A DNA stretch of 64,000 bases from Chryseobacterium nakagawai (lineage in GTDB: Bacteria > Bacteroidota > Bacteroidia > Flavobacteriales > Weeksellaceae). Every line of letters begins with the position of its first letter. Position 1 is the stretch's first letter. The translations under genes and the position numbers were made by a program. The notes under the pieces are model-generated. The model was not told the origin of the DNA, did not search any database, and saw only the letters and a list, made by a program, of their open reading frames with translations. Of this stretch, positions 33,193 through 42,658 are shown piece after piece. The DNA lies in NCBI RefSeq assembly GCF_900637665.1, contig NZ_LR134386.1:1232501-1296500 (forward strand), given 5' to 3'.

Positions 33193-35973
33193 ATGAATGA
33201 TATGAGAAATAAAAAAACTATTCTTTCCGCTTCTGTTCTATTCTTTCTAGGAGTTTTCACCTATGGGCAAGAGAAAGACAATATTACAACAAAAAAAGAC
33301 ACTGCCTCAACCAATAAAGTAGAAGAAGTTGTTATCCTTGGATCCAGAGCAGGAGCAAGATCAAAAGCAGACAGTCCGGTACCAGTAGATGTATTCAACC
33401 TGAAGGAAGCTTCAGTTGTACTTCCCCAGTCAAGTATCGGGCAAATTCTAAATGCCATTGCACCCTCTTTTACCTCTACTGTTCAAACCAATTCGGATGG
33501 AACAGATCATTTGGATCCTGCCCAGTTGAGAGGATTGGGACCGGATCAGGTATTGGTATTGGTCAACGGAAAAAGAAGACACACTTCTGCACTGGTCAAT
33601 GTAAACGGAACACCGGGAAGAGGAACTGTAGGAACCGACCTAAATGCTATTCCTTCTTTTGCTTTAAATAGAATAGAAGTTTTAAGAGATGGAGCGGCCG
33701 CACAATATGGTTCTGATGCGATTGCCGGAGTGATGAACCTTGAATTAAAAAGAGATACAGGAAAATTAGCAGGTCAGATTAGCTATGGCGGAAACTTAAC
33801 GCCTGCAGCGAACGATCATACCGGAAATTTTGACGGACAGAATATTCAGCTTGACCTGAACTATGGAAATAAAATAGGAACCAAAGGTGGTTTTTTCAAT
33901 ATTACCTGGTCTTCACAGTTTAGAAACCCTACGTACAGGGCAGGAACAGAAAATGCACCTATTTATAATGCTTATAATGCTATTGAACAGCGTGCTCTGA
34001 AAAATGGAGTCAATCTTTCTTCTCTTTTTACTGATATTGGAAATACTCCAAATTCTCAGCAAATTGTAAACTATATTCACCAATATGCACCAGAAGTAAG
34101 TTATTTTTCTCAGGATTTACAAACTGCTATACAGGGAGCTAATTCTATTTCCGCTTTACAGAAAGTTTTGTCGGATCCTAACAGGTTTACGACCAATTAT
34201 TTGAATTATATCACCGATCAGGAACTTGCTTACAGAGGGCAGACGAGAAAAGATTTCAACATGCAGGTAGGGCAGTCTAAACTTAATAATCACCAGCTTT
34301 TTATCAATGCTGAGGTACCTGTAAGTGATAACTGGAAGGTGTATACTTTTGGAGGATACAGTTTAAGGCATGGAGTTTCCGGAGGATTTTACAGAAGACC
34401 GAGGGAAAGCAGAACTTTTACAGGCTTATATCCAAGCGGTTACCTGCCACAGATAGGAACCGATATTCAGGATATTTCATTAGCAGCAGGAATTAAAGGA
34501 AAATGGGAAGGATGGAATATTGATTTCAGCAATACCTTTGGACAAAACTCCTTTACCTACAATATCAGAAATACCGGAAACACTTCTTTAAGATTTGCTT
34601 CTCCTAATGAGTTTGATGCAGGAGGATTAAGGTTTACCCAAAATACCATCAATTTAGATTTCTCTAAAAAATATGATGTTCTGGAGGGATTGAATGTAGC
34701 ATTTGGAGGGGAGCACCGTTTTGAGAATTTTAAAATGACTGCTGGTGAAGAAGCATCATATACTACCTATGATGTTTTAGGAAATCCATGGAATAATACT
34801 ACATCAAGGCCTACAGACTTTTTTGGAGCTTCTTTGCCAGGAGGTTCACAAGTATTCAGTGGTTTCAAACCTGAAAATGCGGTGAATAAGAATAGACAGT
34901 CGTTGGCAGCGTATGCAGATGTAGAGTTAAACTTTACCAACTGGCTTTTAGTGGATGCAGCAGCGAGATATGAGAATTATTCGGATTTTGGATCTACTTT
35001 TAATTATAAATTAGCTTCAAGAATCAAAGTAGCTCCTAATTTTAATGTGAGATTTGCAGGGTCTACAGGATTTAGGGCTCCGTCTATACACCAGATTTAC
35101 TATAATGTAACTTCTACCTTATTTACAGGAGGACAGCTTCTGGAAGTAGGAACATACAGCAATGATTCCCGATTAGCAGGACAATTGAATATCCCAAAAC
35201 TTAAACAGGAAACCTCAAAGTCAGCAAGTGTAGGATTTACGTATAAAATTCCATCAGTGAATTTGACATTCACAGCGGACGGATATTTTACTAAAATTGA
35301 TAACAGAATCATTCTTACCGATCAGTTTTTAAGAAAAGATGTGCCTACCGATGCTCAAATAGAATTTGATAAATTAAATGTAAATGCAGCTCAGTTTTTC
35401 ACCAATGCAATCGATACGGAAACAAAAGGGTTGGATATTGTTATTTCCCATAACGCAAGATTTTCAGGCATAAAACTGGACAATAATTTTGCGATCAACT
35501 TGAACCAGACCAAGCAGGTAGGTGAAATTCATTCAGCAGGGCTGTTGAAATCTCCGGCTCTTGAAAAGGTCTATTTCTCTGAAAAATCTAGAATCTATCT
35601 GGAAGAAGCAGTCCCAAGAGTAAAAGCCAGCCTTTCTCACACATTAACATGGAAAGGAGCAAGTTTCTATCTTAGAAATACTTATTTCGGAAAAGTAACA
35701 GGTGCCGATGTTCTTGATGCTAACGGAGATGGAATTATAGGATTTAATGAGCATCAAACAATAGGAGATAAGATTATCACCGATATGTCAGCAGCGTATC
35801 AGTTTACCAAAAATATCGGGTTAACGGTAGGTGTCAATAACCTGTTTGATATTTATCCTACTAAAAATTTACCGGCTTCAAGTAATAACGATCAGTTTAT
35901 TTACTCGCGCTCAACTTCACAGTTTGGGCAGAATGGACGATATGTTTTCACAAGACTTAATTTCAATTTTTAA
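33193..35973 (+). CDS. TonB-dependent outer membrane receptor
   Basis: The product of about 926 residues has a signal peptide (RNKKTILSASVLFFLGVFTYGQ) and a TonB box region followed by the plug domain: EVVILGSRAGARSKADSPVP, LRGLGPDQVLVLVNGKRRHT and NRIEVLRDGAAAQYGSDAIAG. The rest is a 22-strand-type barrel ending in RYVFTRLNFNF, with the terminal Phe of outer membrane proteins. ATG 33193 and ATG 33202 are both possible starts; TTG 33190 is unlikely. The Fur-like box suggests an iron-siderophore receptor, but the ligand is unknown. No carboxypeptidase-like domain is fused at the N terminus. Confidence 0.93.
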   Translation: MNDMRNKKTILSASVLFFLGVFTYGQEKDNITTKKDTASTNKVEEVVILGSRAGARSKADSPVPVDVFNLKEASVVLPQSSIGQILNAIAPSFTSTVQTNSDGTDHLDPAQLRGLGPDQVLVLVNGKRRHTSALVNVNGTPGRGTVGTDLNAIPSFALNRIEVLRDGAAAQYGSDAIAGVMNLELKRDTGKLAGQISYGGNLTPAANDHTGNFDGQNIQLDLNYGNKIGTKGGFFNITWSSQFRNPTYRAGTENAPIYNAYNAIEQRALKNGVNLSSLFTDIGNTPNSQQIVNYIHQYAPEVSYFSQDLQTAIQGANSISALQKVLSDPNRFTTNYLNYITDQELAYRGQTRKDFNMQVGQSKLNNHQLFINAEVPVSDNWKVYTFGGYSLRHGVSGGFYRRPRESRTFTGLYPSGYLPQIGTDIQDISLAAGIKGKWEGWNIDFSNTFGQNSFTYNIRNTGNTSLRFASPNEFDAGGLRFTQNTINLDFSKKYDVLEGLNVAFGGEHRFENFKMTAGEEASYTTYDVLGNPWNNTTSRPTDFFGASLPGGSQVFSGFKPENAVNKNRQSLAAYADVELNFTNWLLVDAAARYENYSDFGSTFNYKLASRIKVAPNFNVRFAGSTGFRAPSIHQIYYNVTSTLFTGGQLLEVGTYSNDSRLAGQLNIPKLKQETSKSASVGFTYKIPSVNLTFTADGYFTKIDNRIILTDQFLRKDVPTDAQIEFDKLNVNAAQFFTNAIDTETKGLDIVISHNARFSGIKLDNNFAINLNQTKQVGEIHSAGLLKSPALEKVYFSEKSRIYLEEAVPRVKASLSHTLTWKGASFYLRNTYFGKVTGADVLDANGDGIIGFNEHQTIGDKIITDMSAAYQFTKNIGLTVGVNNLFDIYPTKNLPASSNNDQFIYSRSTSQFGQNGRYVFTRLNFNF

Positions 35974-35992
35974 TCAAATTTTATATCTATAA

Positions 35993-36025
35993 AAAAACGG
36001 AATCAAAAGTTGGTTCCGTTTTTTT
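35993..36025 (+). terminator. terminator of the first TonB receptor
   Basis: AAAAACGGAA and TTCCGTTTTT around an 11-base loop, followed by TTTGTTG, 20 bases after the stop. It faces the end of the thiamin operon. Confidence 0.8.
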
Positions 36026-36076
36026 GTTGTAGTGGTTGATAAACATAATGGATGATTGAGGTATTCTGTCTCTTCT

Positions 36077-36727
36077 TTACTTCCATCTTTTCAATTCGTA
36101 AGCAGCTTCCCAGAAGTGGAATTCCATTCTGGATGCCATAATAAAAGCTTCAGTCATTTTTTTTCTGGTTTCTTCAGTACTATTTTCTGCTATTTTATCA
36201 CCTATAGCAATAGCCTGATCCACTGCCGCTGAAAACTCTTCTCCAGCATAGGTGGCGATCCATTTTTCATAGGGATTGTTAACCGTGTTTTGAATCTCGT
36301 AAATATAATTTCCAACCTCACGATAAATCCAGAAGCAGGGGAGAACTGCGGCAACTGCAATTTCCACAGATTCCAGAGCTGCCGTACTTCTCAGAAAGTG
36401 AATATAATGATGGCAAGCAGGTTCTAAAACCCCCTTATCACTCAAACCAAAATCTTTGAAGTAAGATTCATGCAGGGCATTTTCTACTACAATGGCATTT
36501 TCAGCGAAACGCATAAAAGTGAGTACATCCTGAAGATCAGTAATCTTTGCAGCAATGATTGAGAGTGTTCTTCCAAAGTGCTCCAGATATAAAGAGTCCT
36601 GAGCCATATAAAAACGGAATTTTTTCTGTGGTAGGGTACCATCAGAAAGCTCTTTGATAAAAGGCATATCAAGGATGGATTGATAATGTTTTTCTATAGC
36701 ATTCCAGGTTTGTTCAGACCATTTCAT
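36077..36727 (-). CDS. tenA: thiaminase II/aminopyrimidine aminohydrolase TenA
   Basis: The 216-residue all-helical protein has AVLPCFWIYREVG, holding the catalytic cysteine near residue 133, and MEFHFWEAAYELK at the end, holding the conserved Glu. YLEHFGRTLSIIAAK and HHYIHFLRSTAA are further TenA segments. TenA salvages the pyrimidine moiety of degraded thiamin. It is the last gene of the riboswitch-controlled operon; its start overlaps thiD by 4 bases. Confidence 0.93.
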   Translation of the reverse strand: MKWSEQTWNAIEKHYQSILDMPFIKELSDGTLPQKKFRFYMAQDSLYLEHFGRTLSIIAAKITDLQDVLTFMRFAENAIVVENALHESYFKDFGLSDKGVLEPACHHYIHFLRSTAALESVEIAVAAVLPCFWIYREVGNYIYEIQNTVNNPYEKWIATYAGEEFSAAVDQAIAIGDKIAENSTEETRKKMTEAFIMASRMEFHFWEAAYELKRWK

Positions 36728-37548
36728 TTTTTGATAAGTTTTTGTGGATTAAAAAAGTGATTAAGAGGACCATTTCCTAGCCCTGTTTGCACATCTATGC
36801 CGTTTTTTATGGCTTGATAAATATATTCTTGTCCCAGTGAAACAGCATTATATAAGGATTTTCCCTGAGCAATATAGGCTGCTATTGCTGAAGAAAGTGT
36901 ACAACCGGAACCATGAGTATTGTTCGTGTCAAATTTTATTGTTTCGAAAGAATGAAAATTCTCATGTTCATCATAAAACAGTGACGTAATCGTTGAGGTT
37001 TCCTGATGACCACCTTTAAGAAGAATTGTTTTACACCCCAGTTTTTTAATTTTCTTTCCGGCGGTGTATAAATGTTCTAAAGTTTCTACTTTCATATCTG
37101 CTAGAATTGCAGCCTCATCCATATTGGGAGTGATAACATCAGCAATGGGGAAAAGCATTTCAGTGAGTGCTGTGATGGTTTCTTCTTCAATTAAACGATG
37201 TCCGCTGGTGGCAACCATTACAGGGTCAAAGACAATAGGTATTTTAGGATATTCTGCTAATGTGGAAACAATGGTTTCTACCAGTTGAGGCGTATGAACC
37301 ATTCCAATTTTTATTGCATCGGGAACAATGTCATCCAAAATGGCTTTGATCTGGTCAGCAACTGCCTCTACGGGAATAGGATATATTTTTCTTACTCCCT
37401 GCGTATTTTGTACAGGCAAGGCTGTTAATACAGATGTGGAAAAGCAACCTAGAGCAGAAGTTGTTTTAATATCAGCCTGAATACCAGCACCGCCGCTTCC
37501 GTCGAAACCTGCAATAGTTAATACGGAAGGATATTTGTATTTTTTCAT
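36724..37548 (-). CDS. thiD: hydroxymethylpyrimidine (phosphate) kinase ThiD
   Basis: The 274-residue ribokinase-like protein begins SVLTIAGFDGSGGAGIQADIKT, the family's substrate loop (F-D in place of the more common S-D), and has the ATP-site block NTHGSGCTLSSAIAAYIAQG with the catalytic Asp/Cys area. It phosphorylates HMP and HMP-P. It overlaps both thiE and tenA by 4 bases, as expected for translational coupling. Confidence 0.96.
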   Translation of the reverse strand: MKKYKYPSVLTIAGFDGSGGAGIQADIKTTSALGCFSTSVLTALPVQNTQGVRKIYPIPVEAVADQIKAILDDIVPDAIKIGMVHTPQLVETIVSTLAEYPKIPIVFDPVMVATSGHRLIEEETITALTEMLFPIADVITPNMDEAAILADMKVETLEHLYTAGKKIKKLGCKTILLKGGHQETSTITSLFYDEHENFHSFETIKFDTNNTHGSGCTLSSAIAAYIAQGKSLYNAVSLGQEYIYQAIKNGIDVQTGLGNGPLNHFFNPQKLIKK

Positions 37549-38180
37549 TTTACAATTTCATTTTTTAATTCATACGCTGCTTTTTGAGGATCAGCAGCAC
37601 TGCATATTGCGGAAACTACTGCAAGACAATCTGCTCCGGCATTAATTACTGCTCTTGCATTTTTCAGATGAATATTGCCTATTGCGACCAAAGGTTTTTC
37701 TGTAAGTTGCCTGATTTGAGTAATTCCTTCCAATCCCCATTCTATAATAGTATCTGTTTTGGTTTTTGTTTTAAAAACAGGGCTTATTCCCAGATAGTCG
37801 GCTACTGCAGTTTGTTCGTTGCCAAGCTGAGTCAGGTGTTCTATAGAATAACCAATCATTTTATTCCCGATCAAAGGCCGCTGCCTTAGATCCCGAGGAG
37901 TTGCATCACTGTTGCCAACGTGTATTCCTGCCGAATTTACTTTTTCAGTAACAGTAATATTATCGTTGATGATAAGAGGAATACCATATTTATCTGTAAT
38001 TTCAATAAGCTGTCTGGCTTTTTGAAGGAATATTTCATTGTTGTCATTTTTTTCACGAAGCTGTATAATATCCACACCTCCTAATATGGACTGTTGAGCA
38101 ACTTCCAGGAAGTTTTTTCCCATACAATCTGCTTCAGAAATTACCAGGTATAATGAGTAAGGGAAAGTATTTATACTCAT
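37545..38180 (-). CDS. thiE: thiamin phosphate synthase ThiE
   Basis: The 211-residue TIM-barrel protein has IIQLREKNDNNEIFL with the substrate Arg/Glu/Lys, LIINDN, GIHVGNSDATP and VAIGNIHLKNARAVINAGAD, all ThiE motifs. It condenses HMP-PP with THZ-P to thiamin phosphate. It overlaps thiM by 4 bases and thiD by 4 bases. Confidence 0.96.
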   Translation of the reverse strand: MSINTFPYSLYLVISEADCMGKNFLEVAQQSILGGVDIIQLREKNDNNEIFLQKARQLIEITDKYGIPLIINDNITVTEKVNSAGIHVGNSDATPRDLRQRPLIGNKMIGYSIEHLTQLGNEQTAVADYLGISPVFKTKTKTDTIIEWGLEGITQIRQLTEKPLVAIGNIHLKNARAVINAGADCLAVVSAICSAADPQKAAYELKNEIVK

Positions 38181-38974
38181 GATCTTTCAATTTTTAAATG
38201 ACCGTTAAATTCTTCTTCTGTAATGTTGTAGAGTTTATCAATCAAGTTGACTTGAAGACTGCCTGGGCCTTTACTTTCACGAACAGCCATTTCGCCTGCT
38301 ATTCCCAATAATGACATTGCAGCGGTAGTTCCAGATATTGTATCTTCCGTAACACCTATAAATGCTCCGATTAATGCTGTTGCAGAACATCCCAGACCCG
38401 TTACTTTGGTCATGAGAGCATGTCCGTTTTTGATTTGTATAGATTGATTTTGGTTCAGGATAATATCCGTTTCACCCGAAATACATACAATAGCGTTGTA
38501 TTGGTTAACCAGAATGTGTGCTGCTTCAACAGCGTCATTACTTTCTGCTGTACTGTCTACTCCTTTAGTAGCTGTTTTATTGATTTGGGCAAGAGCAATA
38601 ATCTCAGAAGCATTACCTCTGATCACTGTTGGATGAAACTGTAACAGCTGATGCAATGTCTGATCACGAAAAGAGGTGGCTCCTGCCCCTACCGGATCCA
38701 GTACCCATGGTTTATGATGTGTATTTGCCACTTCAGCAGCTATAAGCATAGATTCTGCCCAGTATTCATCAAGGGTACCAATATTAATAACCACCGAATG
38801 GGCTATATTGATCATTTCTTTGATTTCAGAGTGGGCGTGTGCCATAATCGGAGAAGCTCCTGCAGCCAAAAGAGCATTGGCTGTATTGTTCATTACTACA
38901 TAATTGGTAATATTATGAACAAGAGGAGACTTTTGTCTTACAAGCTGAACTTGTTGCCAAAGATTTTTTTCCAT
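38177..38974 (-). CDS. thiM: hydroxyethylthiazole kinase ThiM
   Basis: The start is ATG 38974 (MEKNLWQQVQLVRQKSPLVH); the upstream in-frame starts would enter the riboswitch. The 265-residue ribokinase-like protein has VHNITNYVVMNNTANALLAAG and MTKVTGLGCSATALIGAFIG (anion hole and ATP site). It phosphorylates hydroxyethylthiazole. It is the first gene of the operon, directly after the TPP riboswitch leader of about 70 bases. Confidence 0.95.
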   Translation of the reverse strand: MEKNLWQQVQLVRQKSPLVHNITNYVVMNNTANALLAAGASPIMAHAHSEIKEMINIAHSVVINIGTLDEYWAESMLIAAEVANTHHKPWVLDPVGAGATSFRDQTLHQLLQFHPTVIRGNASEIIALAQINKTATKGVDSTAESNDAVEAAHILVNQYNAIVCISGETDIILNQNQSIQIKNGHALMTKVTGLGCSATALIGAFIGVTEDTISGTTAAMSLLGIAGEMAVRESKGPGSLQVNLIDKLYNITEEEFNGHLKIERS

Positions 38975-39018
38975 TGTTATCATTAAAAATAAAAATAGCT
39001 TTAGGAAAAAATCCGAAA

Positions 39019-39047
39019 CAAAAGACATAAAGTATCATGTCATTTTG
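39019..39047 (-). promoter_or_regulatory. hairpin sharing a strand with riboswitch helix P1
   Basis: CAAAAGACAT (39019-39028) and ATGTCATTTTG (39037-39047) are inverted with one bulge. Its outer CAAAA bases belong to P1 as well, so the two helices are mutually exclusive. This is a candidate expression platform; no long U-run follows it directly. Confidence 0.35.
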
Positions 39048-39126
39048 CTTTTCCCTACGTCGGTGTAAGCCGTATCAGGTTCAAAGGGACTCTCTCAATT
39101 CTTTTCAGAATACCCCTAAAGCAAAA
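39043..39126 (-). ncRNA. TPP riboswitch (THI element)
   Basis: Minus strand 39126-39043 shows the conserved segments of the TPP aptamer: AGGGG near the 5' side, TTGAGAGAGTCCC, CTTTGAACCTGATACGG, CACCGACGTAGGGAA. Helix P1 is TTTTGCTTT with AAAGCAAAA. It precedes thiM by about 70 bases, and the -7 box of the operon ends a few bases before P1, so the transcript begins with the aptamer. It should lower thiMEDtenA expression when TPP is plentiful. Confidence 0.92.
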
Positions 39127-39157
39127 CAAATGTATAAAAATTATCAGAGGAAGCAAA
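39127..39157 (-). promoter_or_regulatory. promoter of the thiamin operon
   Basis: On the minus strand TTTG (39157-39154), 19 bases, TACATTTG (39134-39127). This is a full -33/-7 pair placed right in front of the riboswitch P1 stem. Confidence 0.75.
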
Positions 39158-39186
39158 AACCTTTAACAGATTTTGGAGAAAGCATA

Positions 39187-41028
39187 TTATCTCTCTACCA
39201 GCTCTTTCACCGGTTCACCGTAATAATCAATCTCGGTTGTATTGATCTGAAGAAGCTGGTACCATTTTCGGAAAGCTCCTATGAAAACAATCAGCATCAG
39301 TATCATTGCCGTTACAGCTAAAGCAGCCAATAGATACTGCTTTTTAGGAATATAAATGCTAGCTACCTGAATATATCCAGCCCAGAAAGTTATGATTGCC
39401 ATAAAAACACCGGGAATCGCTGAACAGAGTGCATATTTACCTCTATTCATTCTAATGAGCATTGTGGTACATACAATAAGTCCACAGGCGGCCAGTAGCT
39501 GGTTGCTGATACCAAACAACGGCCAGATACTACTTACATTTCCGGTATACACCAGATATCCCCAAGCGAAAGTAAATAGTAAGCTGCTGATTATAATTCC
39601 GGGACCCCAGTTTTTATCATTAAATTTCGGAATAACAGATCCCAACATCTCCTGTAAGAAAAAGCGTCCCACTCTGGTCCCTGCATCAATGGCGGTAAGA
39701 ATAAATACAGCTTCAAACATAATGGCAAAATTATACCAGTAGGCGGTCAGTTGATCCATATAAGGAATTTTGTTAAAAATATGAGCCATTCCTACTGCCA
39801 GAGATACGGCACCGCCTGTTCTCCCATAAAGGTCAATACCTATTTTTTGAGAATAATAATCGATGTCTACTCCATGTAATGAAGGATGCGTTGCCAGGAA
39901 TGAATCATAGGCCTCTTTTGGGGTATTGATGGCGAAATAGTCGCCAGGCATCAGGGTGCAGGCAGCAATCAAAGCCATGAGTGCAACAAAACCTTCTACC
40001 AGCATGGCACCATATCCCACGAAAAGAATTTCTCTTTCTTTGTTGAGCATTTTAGGAGTTGTTCCGGTAGCGATCACTGCATGAAATCCTGAAATTGCTC
40101 CACAGGCAATCACAATAAAAATAAAGGGAAGTACAGGACCTCCAATGACAGGGCCACCACCATTTACAAATGCTGTAATAGCTGGCATCTGTACAGTAGG
40201 ATGGATGACAATAACGCCAATGGCTAGCATAATGATCGTCCCGATTTTAAGATAAGTTGAAAGATAATCTCTCGGAACTAAAAGCAGCCAGACCGGCAAT
40301 ACTGATGCCAGGAAACCATAAAGAGGTATAGCAATAGAAATGGTTTTAATATCCCATGAAAATAAATTATTCAGGGTAGGATTCTGCATAAGACTATGCC
40401 CACCGATAATTCCGGCAATTAATAGGATTCCTCCCAGAATACTGGCAAAAAGAACACTATTTTTTTTATAACGCATAATCAGCCCCATGATGATGGCAAT
40501 AGGCATTGTAATGATTACGGTAAATAATGACCATGAGGCTTCGTGCATCGCATTAATACAGGCAAGTGACAATCCTGCCAATGTGAGAATTAATATGAAT
40601 AAAATGGCAAAACCGGCTACTGTTCCGGTTGTTTTACCAATTTCTTTCGAAGCAATGGTAGCAAGGCTTTGTCCCTTATGCCGAACTGAAGCAAATAAAA
40701 CAACCATGTCATGCACTCCTCCGCCCAATACACACCCAATTAAAATCCAAAGAGCGCCGGGCAAATACCCGAATTGAGCAGCCAAAACAGGTCCCACAAG
40801 AGGTCCAGCGGCAGCAATAGCAGCAAAATGGTGTCCGAAAAGTACATTTTTATTCGTTGCTACATAATCTTTTCCATCTGCAAATTCTACTGCGGGAGTG
40901 GTGTGATGATCATTAAGTTTAAGTACTTTGTTGGCAATGAAAATACCATAAAACCTATAGGCTATAGCAAAAATAAGTACCGATGTAAAAATAAGAGTAA
41001 GCGCATTGATATTGTTCAGGAAATCCAT
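39187..41028 (-). CDS. CstA-family carbon starvation/peptide-pyruvate carrier
   Basis: The 613-residue protein has about 16 hydrophobic segments and CstA motifs: YYGEPVKEL-like end, GPVLAAQFGYLPGALWILIGCVLGGGVHD (split here across residues 80-110), and LDQLTAYWYNFAIMFEAVFILT. Relatives are E. coli CstA and BtsT (pyruvate or peptide uptake, about 700 residues), so this is the shorter type common in Bacteroidota. Its stop lies 60 bases from the thiamin promoter; it is transcribed leftward too, but the promoter and riboswitch between them show separate control. Confidence 0.9.
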   Translation of the reverse strand: MDFLNNINALTLIFTSVLIFAIAYRFYGIFIANKVLKLNDHHTTPAVEFADGKDYVATNKNVLFGHHFAAIAAAGPLVGPVLAAQFGYLPGALWILIGCVLGGGVHDMVVLFASVRHKGQSLATIASKEIGKTTGTVAGFAILFILILTLAGLSLACINAMHEASWSLFTVIITMPIAIIMGLIMRYKKNSVLFASILGGILLIAGIIGGHSLMQNPTLNNLFSWDIKTISIAIPLYGFLASVLPVWLLLVPRDYLSTYLKIGTIIMLAIGVIVIHPTVQMPAITAFVNGGGPVIGGPVLPFIFIVIACGAISGFHAVIATGTTPKMLNKEREILFVGYGAMLVEGFVALMALIAACTLMPGDYFAINTPKEAYDSFLATHPSLHGVDIDYYSQKIGIDLYGRTGGAVSLAVGMAHIFNKIPYMDQLTAYWYNFAIMFEAVFILTAIDAGTRVGRFFLQEMLGSVIPKFNDKNWGPGIIISSLLFTFAWGYLVYTGNVSSIWPLFGISNQLLAACGLIVCTTMLIRMNRGKYALCSAIPGVFMAIITFWAGYIQVASIYIPKKQYLLAALAVTAMILMLIVFIGAFRKWYQLLQINTTEIDYYGEPVKELVER

Positions 41029-41212
41029 GTCCTTTAGTTTTTTTAAGTGAATAATTTAAAGTATTGGCTTTTTTATTGAAAATGAATCAAATATTAGCCA
41101 AGGTAATTATTTTTTTAATAAAAACAGATGATATGTATATCAATCTAGCAGATTTGTCCTTTTATTTTTGATCGTATTTGTAATAGCGGGGGTTCTGGTT
41201 ATTTTGGTAAAT

Positions 41213-42253
41213 CTAATGTATAGTTTTATTTTTTTGAGAAACGATAAAGTCTACCGTTTGATCTGTCATTGTATCAAGAGCTGCTTTATCTGTTGTAGAA
41301 AAACTATGAACTCCATTATCAATGATAATTAAAGAAGTTTCTACTTTTGCGCGTTTAAGTCTTCTGTGTAATTTTTTAGATTGACTTAGAGGAACTATTT
41401 TATCTTTATTCCCCTGAACAATTAAAGTCGGAACTCCCGTTTCTGTATAGGTTGCAGGAGATATAGTTTTTAGATAATCGATGGCTCTATCCTGATCTTT
41501 TGTTAAATCATATCCTGAGATTCCTTTTACCAAGCCTTGCTGTAAATTAACAATCTTTTTTGAAACCATTCCAATCATGGCTACCGGAATTATTCCCAGT
41601 TTGGTATGAAAAAGTTTGTTCAGATCAACAGGTCCGTAATGGTCAACTACATAATTTACTCTTGCTGAATAAGGTGAAAGGTCAGGACTTCCTTTGAACA
41701 TGTCATCTGGAGTATAAGCAGCTACGAGAGAAAGGTGTGCTCCAGCTGAGGCTCCGAATAGACCAATATTATTGGTGTCGAAGTTATATTTTTCAGCATT
41801 CTTTCTTACCCATCGTACCGCATCCTTGGTATCTTCCAAAGGAAGAGGAAAGTGGGTGCTATCATTCAGAAGGGTATAATTGATACTGATCACGGCATAT
41901 TGCTTTTCCATCAGTTTGGCAATCGTTGTTTCAAGATAATTGTCAGCATAAACGGCTTTACTGCCTTCTATCCATCCACCTCCGTGAACATAGATGAGTA
42001 CCGGAAGTTTACCGGGAATATTCTTTGGAGTGTATAAATCCAGAGCTAAAGAATCTCCTTTTTTACCAGTTTTATAAACAATATTCTCAGAAATTGTTGC
42101 TATTTCTGGGAGAAGTGTACTTTTTGCCCGTTTAACTTTTTCAGGGGACTGAGAAAATGTCTGGGAGAAGACGATTTGGGTAGAGCTTAAGAACACAATA
42201 AAAAACAGGCTTATAAAAAACCTGTTTATTGATATGGAGTTAAATGATTTCAT
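41213..42253 (-). CDS. alpha/beta hydrolase, esterase/BD-FAE-like, secreted
   Basis: The 346-residue protein has an N-terminal signal (SLFFIVFLSSTQIVFSQ) and the hydrolase core: oxyanion motif VYVHGGGWIEGSKA-type HGGGW, nucleophile GASAGAHLSLV (Ser in G-A-S-A-G), catalytic Asp in IVQGNKDKIVPLS and His in IDNGVHSFSTTDK. It resembles arylformamidase/feruloyl esterase-like enzymes. The substrate is unknown and neighbours do not indicate it. Confidence 0.88.
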   Translation of the reverse strand: MKSFNSISINRFFISLFFIVFLSSTQIVFSQTFSQSPEKVKRAKSTLLPEIATISENIVYKTGKKGDSLALDLYTPKNIPGKLPVLIYVHGGGWIEGSKAVYADNYLETTIAKLMEKQYAVISINYTLLNDSTHFPLPLEDTKDAVRWVRKNAEKYNFDTNNIGLFGASAGAHLSLVAAYTPDDMFKGSPDLSPYSARVNYVVDHYGPVDLNKLFHTKLGIIPVAMIGMVSKKIVNLQQGLVKGISGYDLTKDQDRAIDYLKTISPATYTETGVPTLIVQGNKDKIVPLSQSKKLHRRLKRAKVETSLIIIDNGVHSFSTTDKAALDTMTDQTVDFIVSQKNKTIH

Positions 42254-42274
42254 ATTATTTTTTTTGAGGGAATC

Positions 42275-42658
42275 TTACTTTACTAACTCCTCAAAAAGTT
42301 TACCAAAAGTGGTATTTAGATCCTTAGATTTTCCAGGATGAGGTCTTGAAGTTTGTACAACAGCGCTTCTTACAGCAGTAAGCCAACGGAATCGTTCAGG
42401 AATATCAAACTGAGCAATAGGTCCGCCATCCTTATCTCCATTGGCAATTTTCTGAAAGCTCTCCAGGTTTTGGGTGATATCATCATAGTCCAGTTTGCTG
42501 TGCATCAGCTTGAATTTATCAGGACATAAATAGAATTCCACGCGGATGAACTTTTCCCTTTTAGAAAACATGACCAATCCGATATTGAAAAATTCTTCTC
42601 TCTCAACTTTTGGTACCAAGCGTATTACCGCATATTCGTATATTTTATCCTCTTGCAT
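42275..42658 (-). CDS. DUF3037 protein, partner of HipA-like kinase
   Basis: The 127-residue protein has YAVIRLVPKVEREEFFNIGL and FIRVEFYLCPDKFK, the DUF3037 signature, plus GPIAQFDIPERFRWLTAVRS. Its start codon lies within the 3' end of the HipA-like gene (14-base overlap), so translation is coupled. DUF3037 and this HipA-like type are found next to each other in many bacteria; their biochemical role is not known. Confidence 0.88.
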   Translation of the reverse strand: MQEDKIYEYAVIRLVPKVEREEFFNIGLVMFSKREKFIRVEFYLCPDKFKLMHSKLDYDDITQNLESFQKIANGDKDGGPIAQFDIPERFRWLTAVRSAVVQTSRPHPGKSKDLNTTFGKLFEELVK

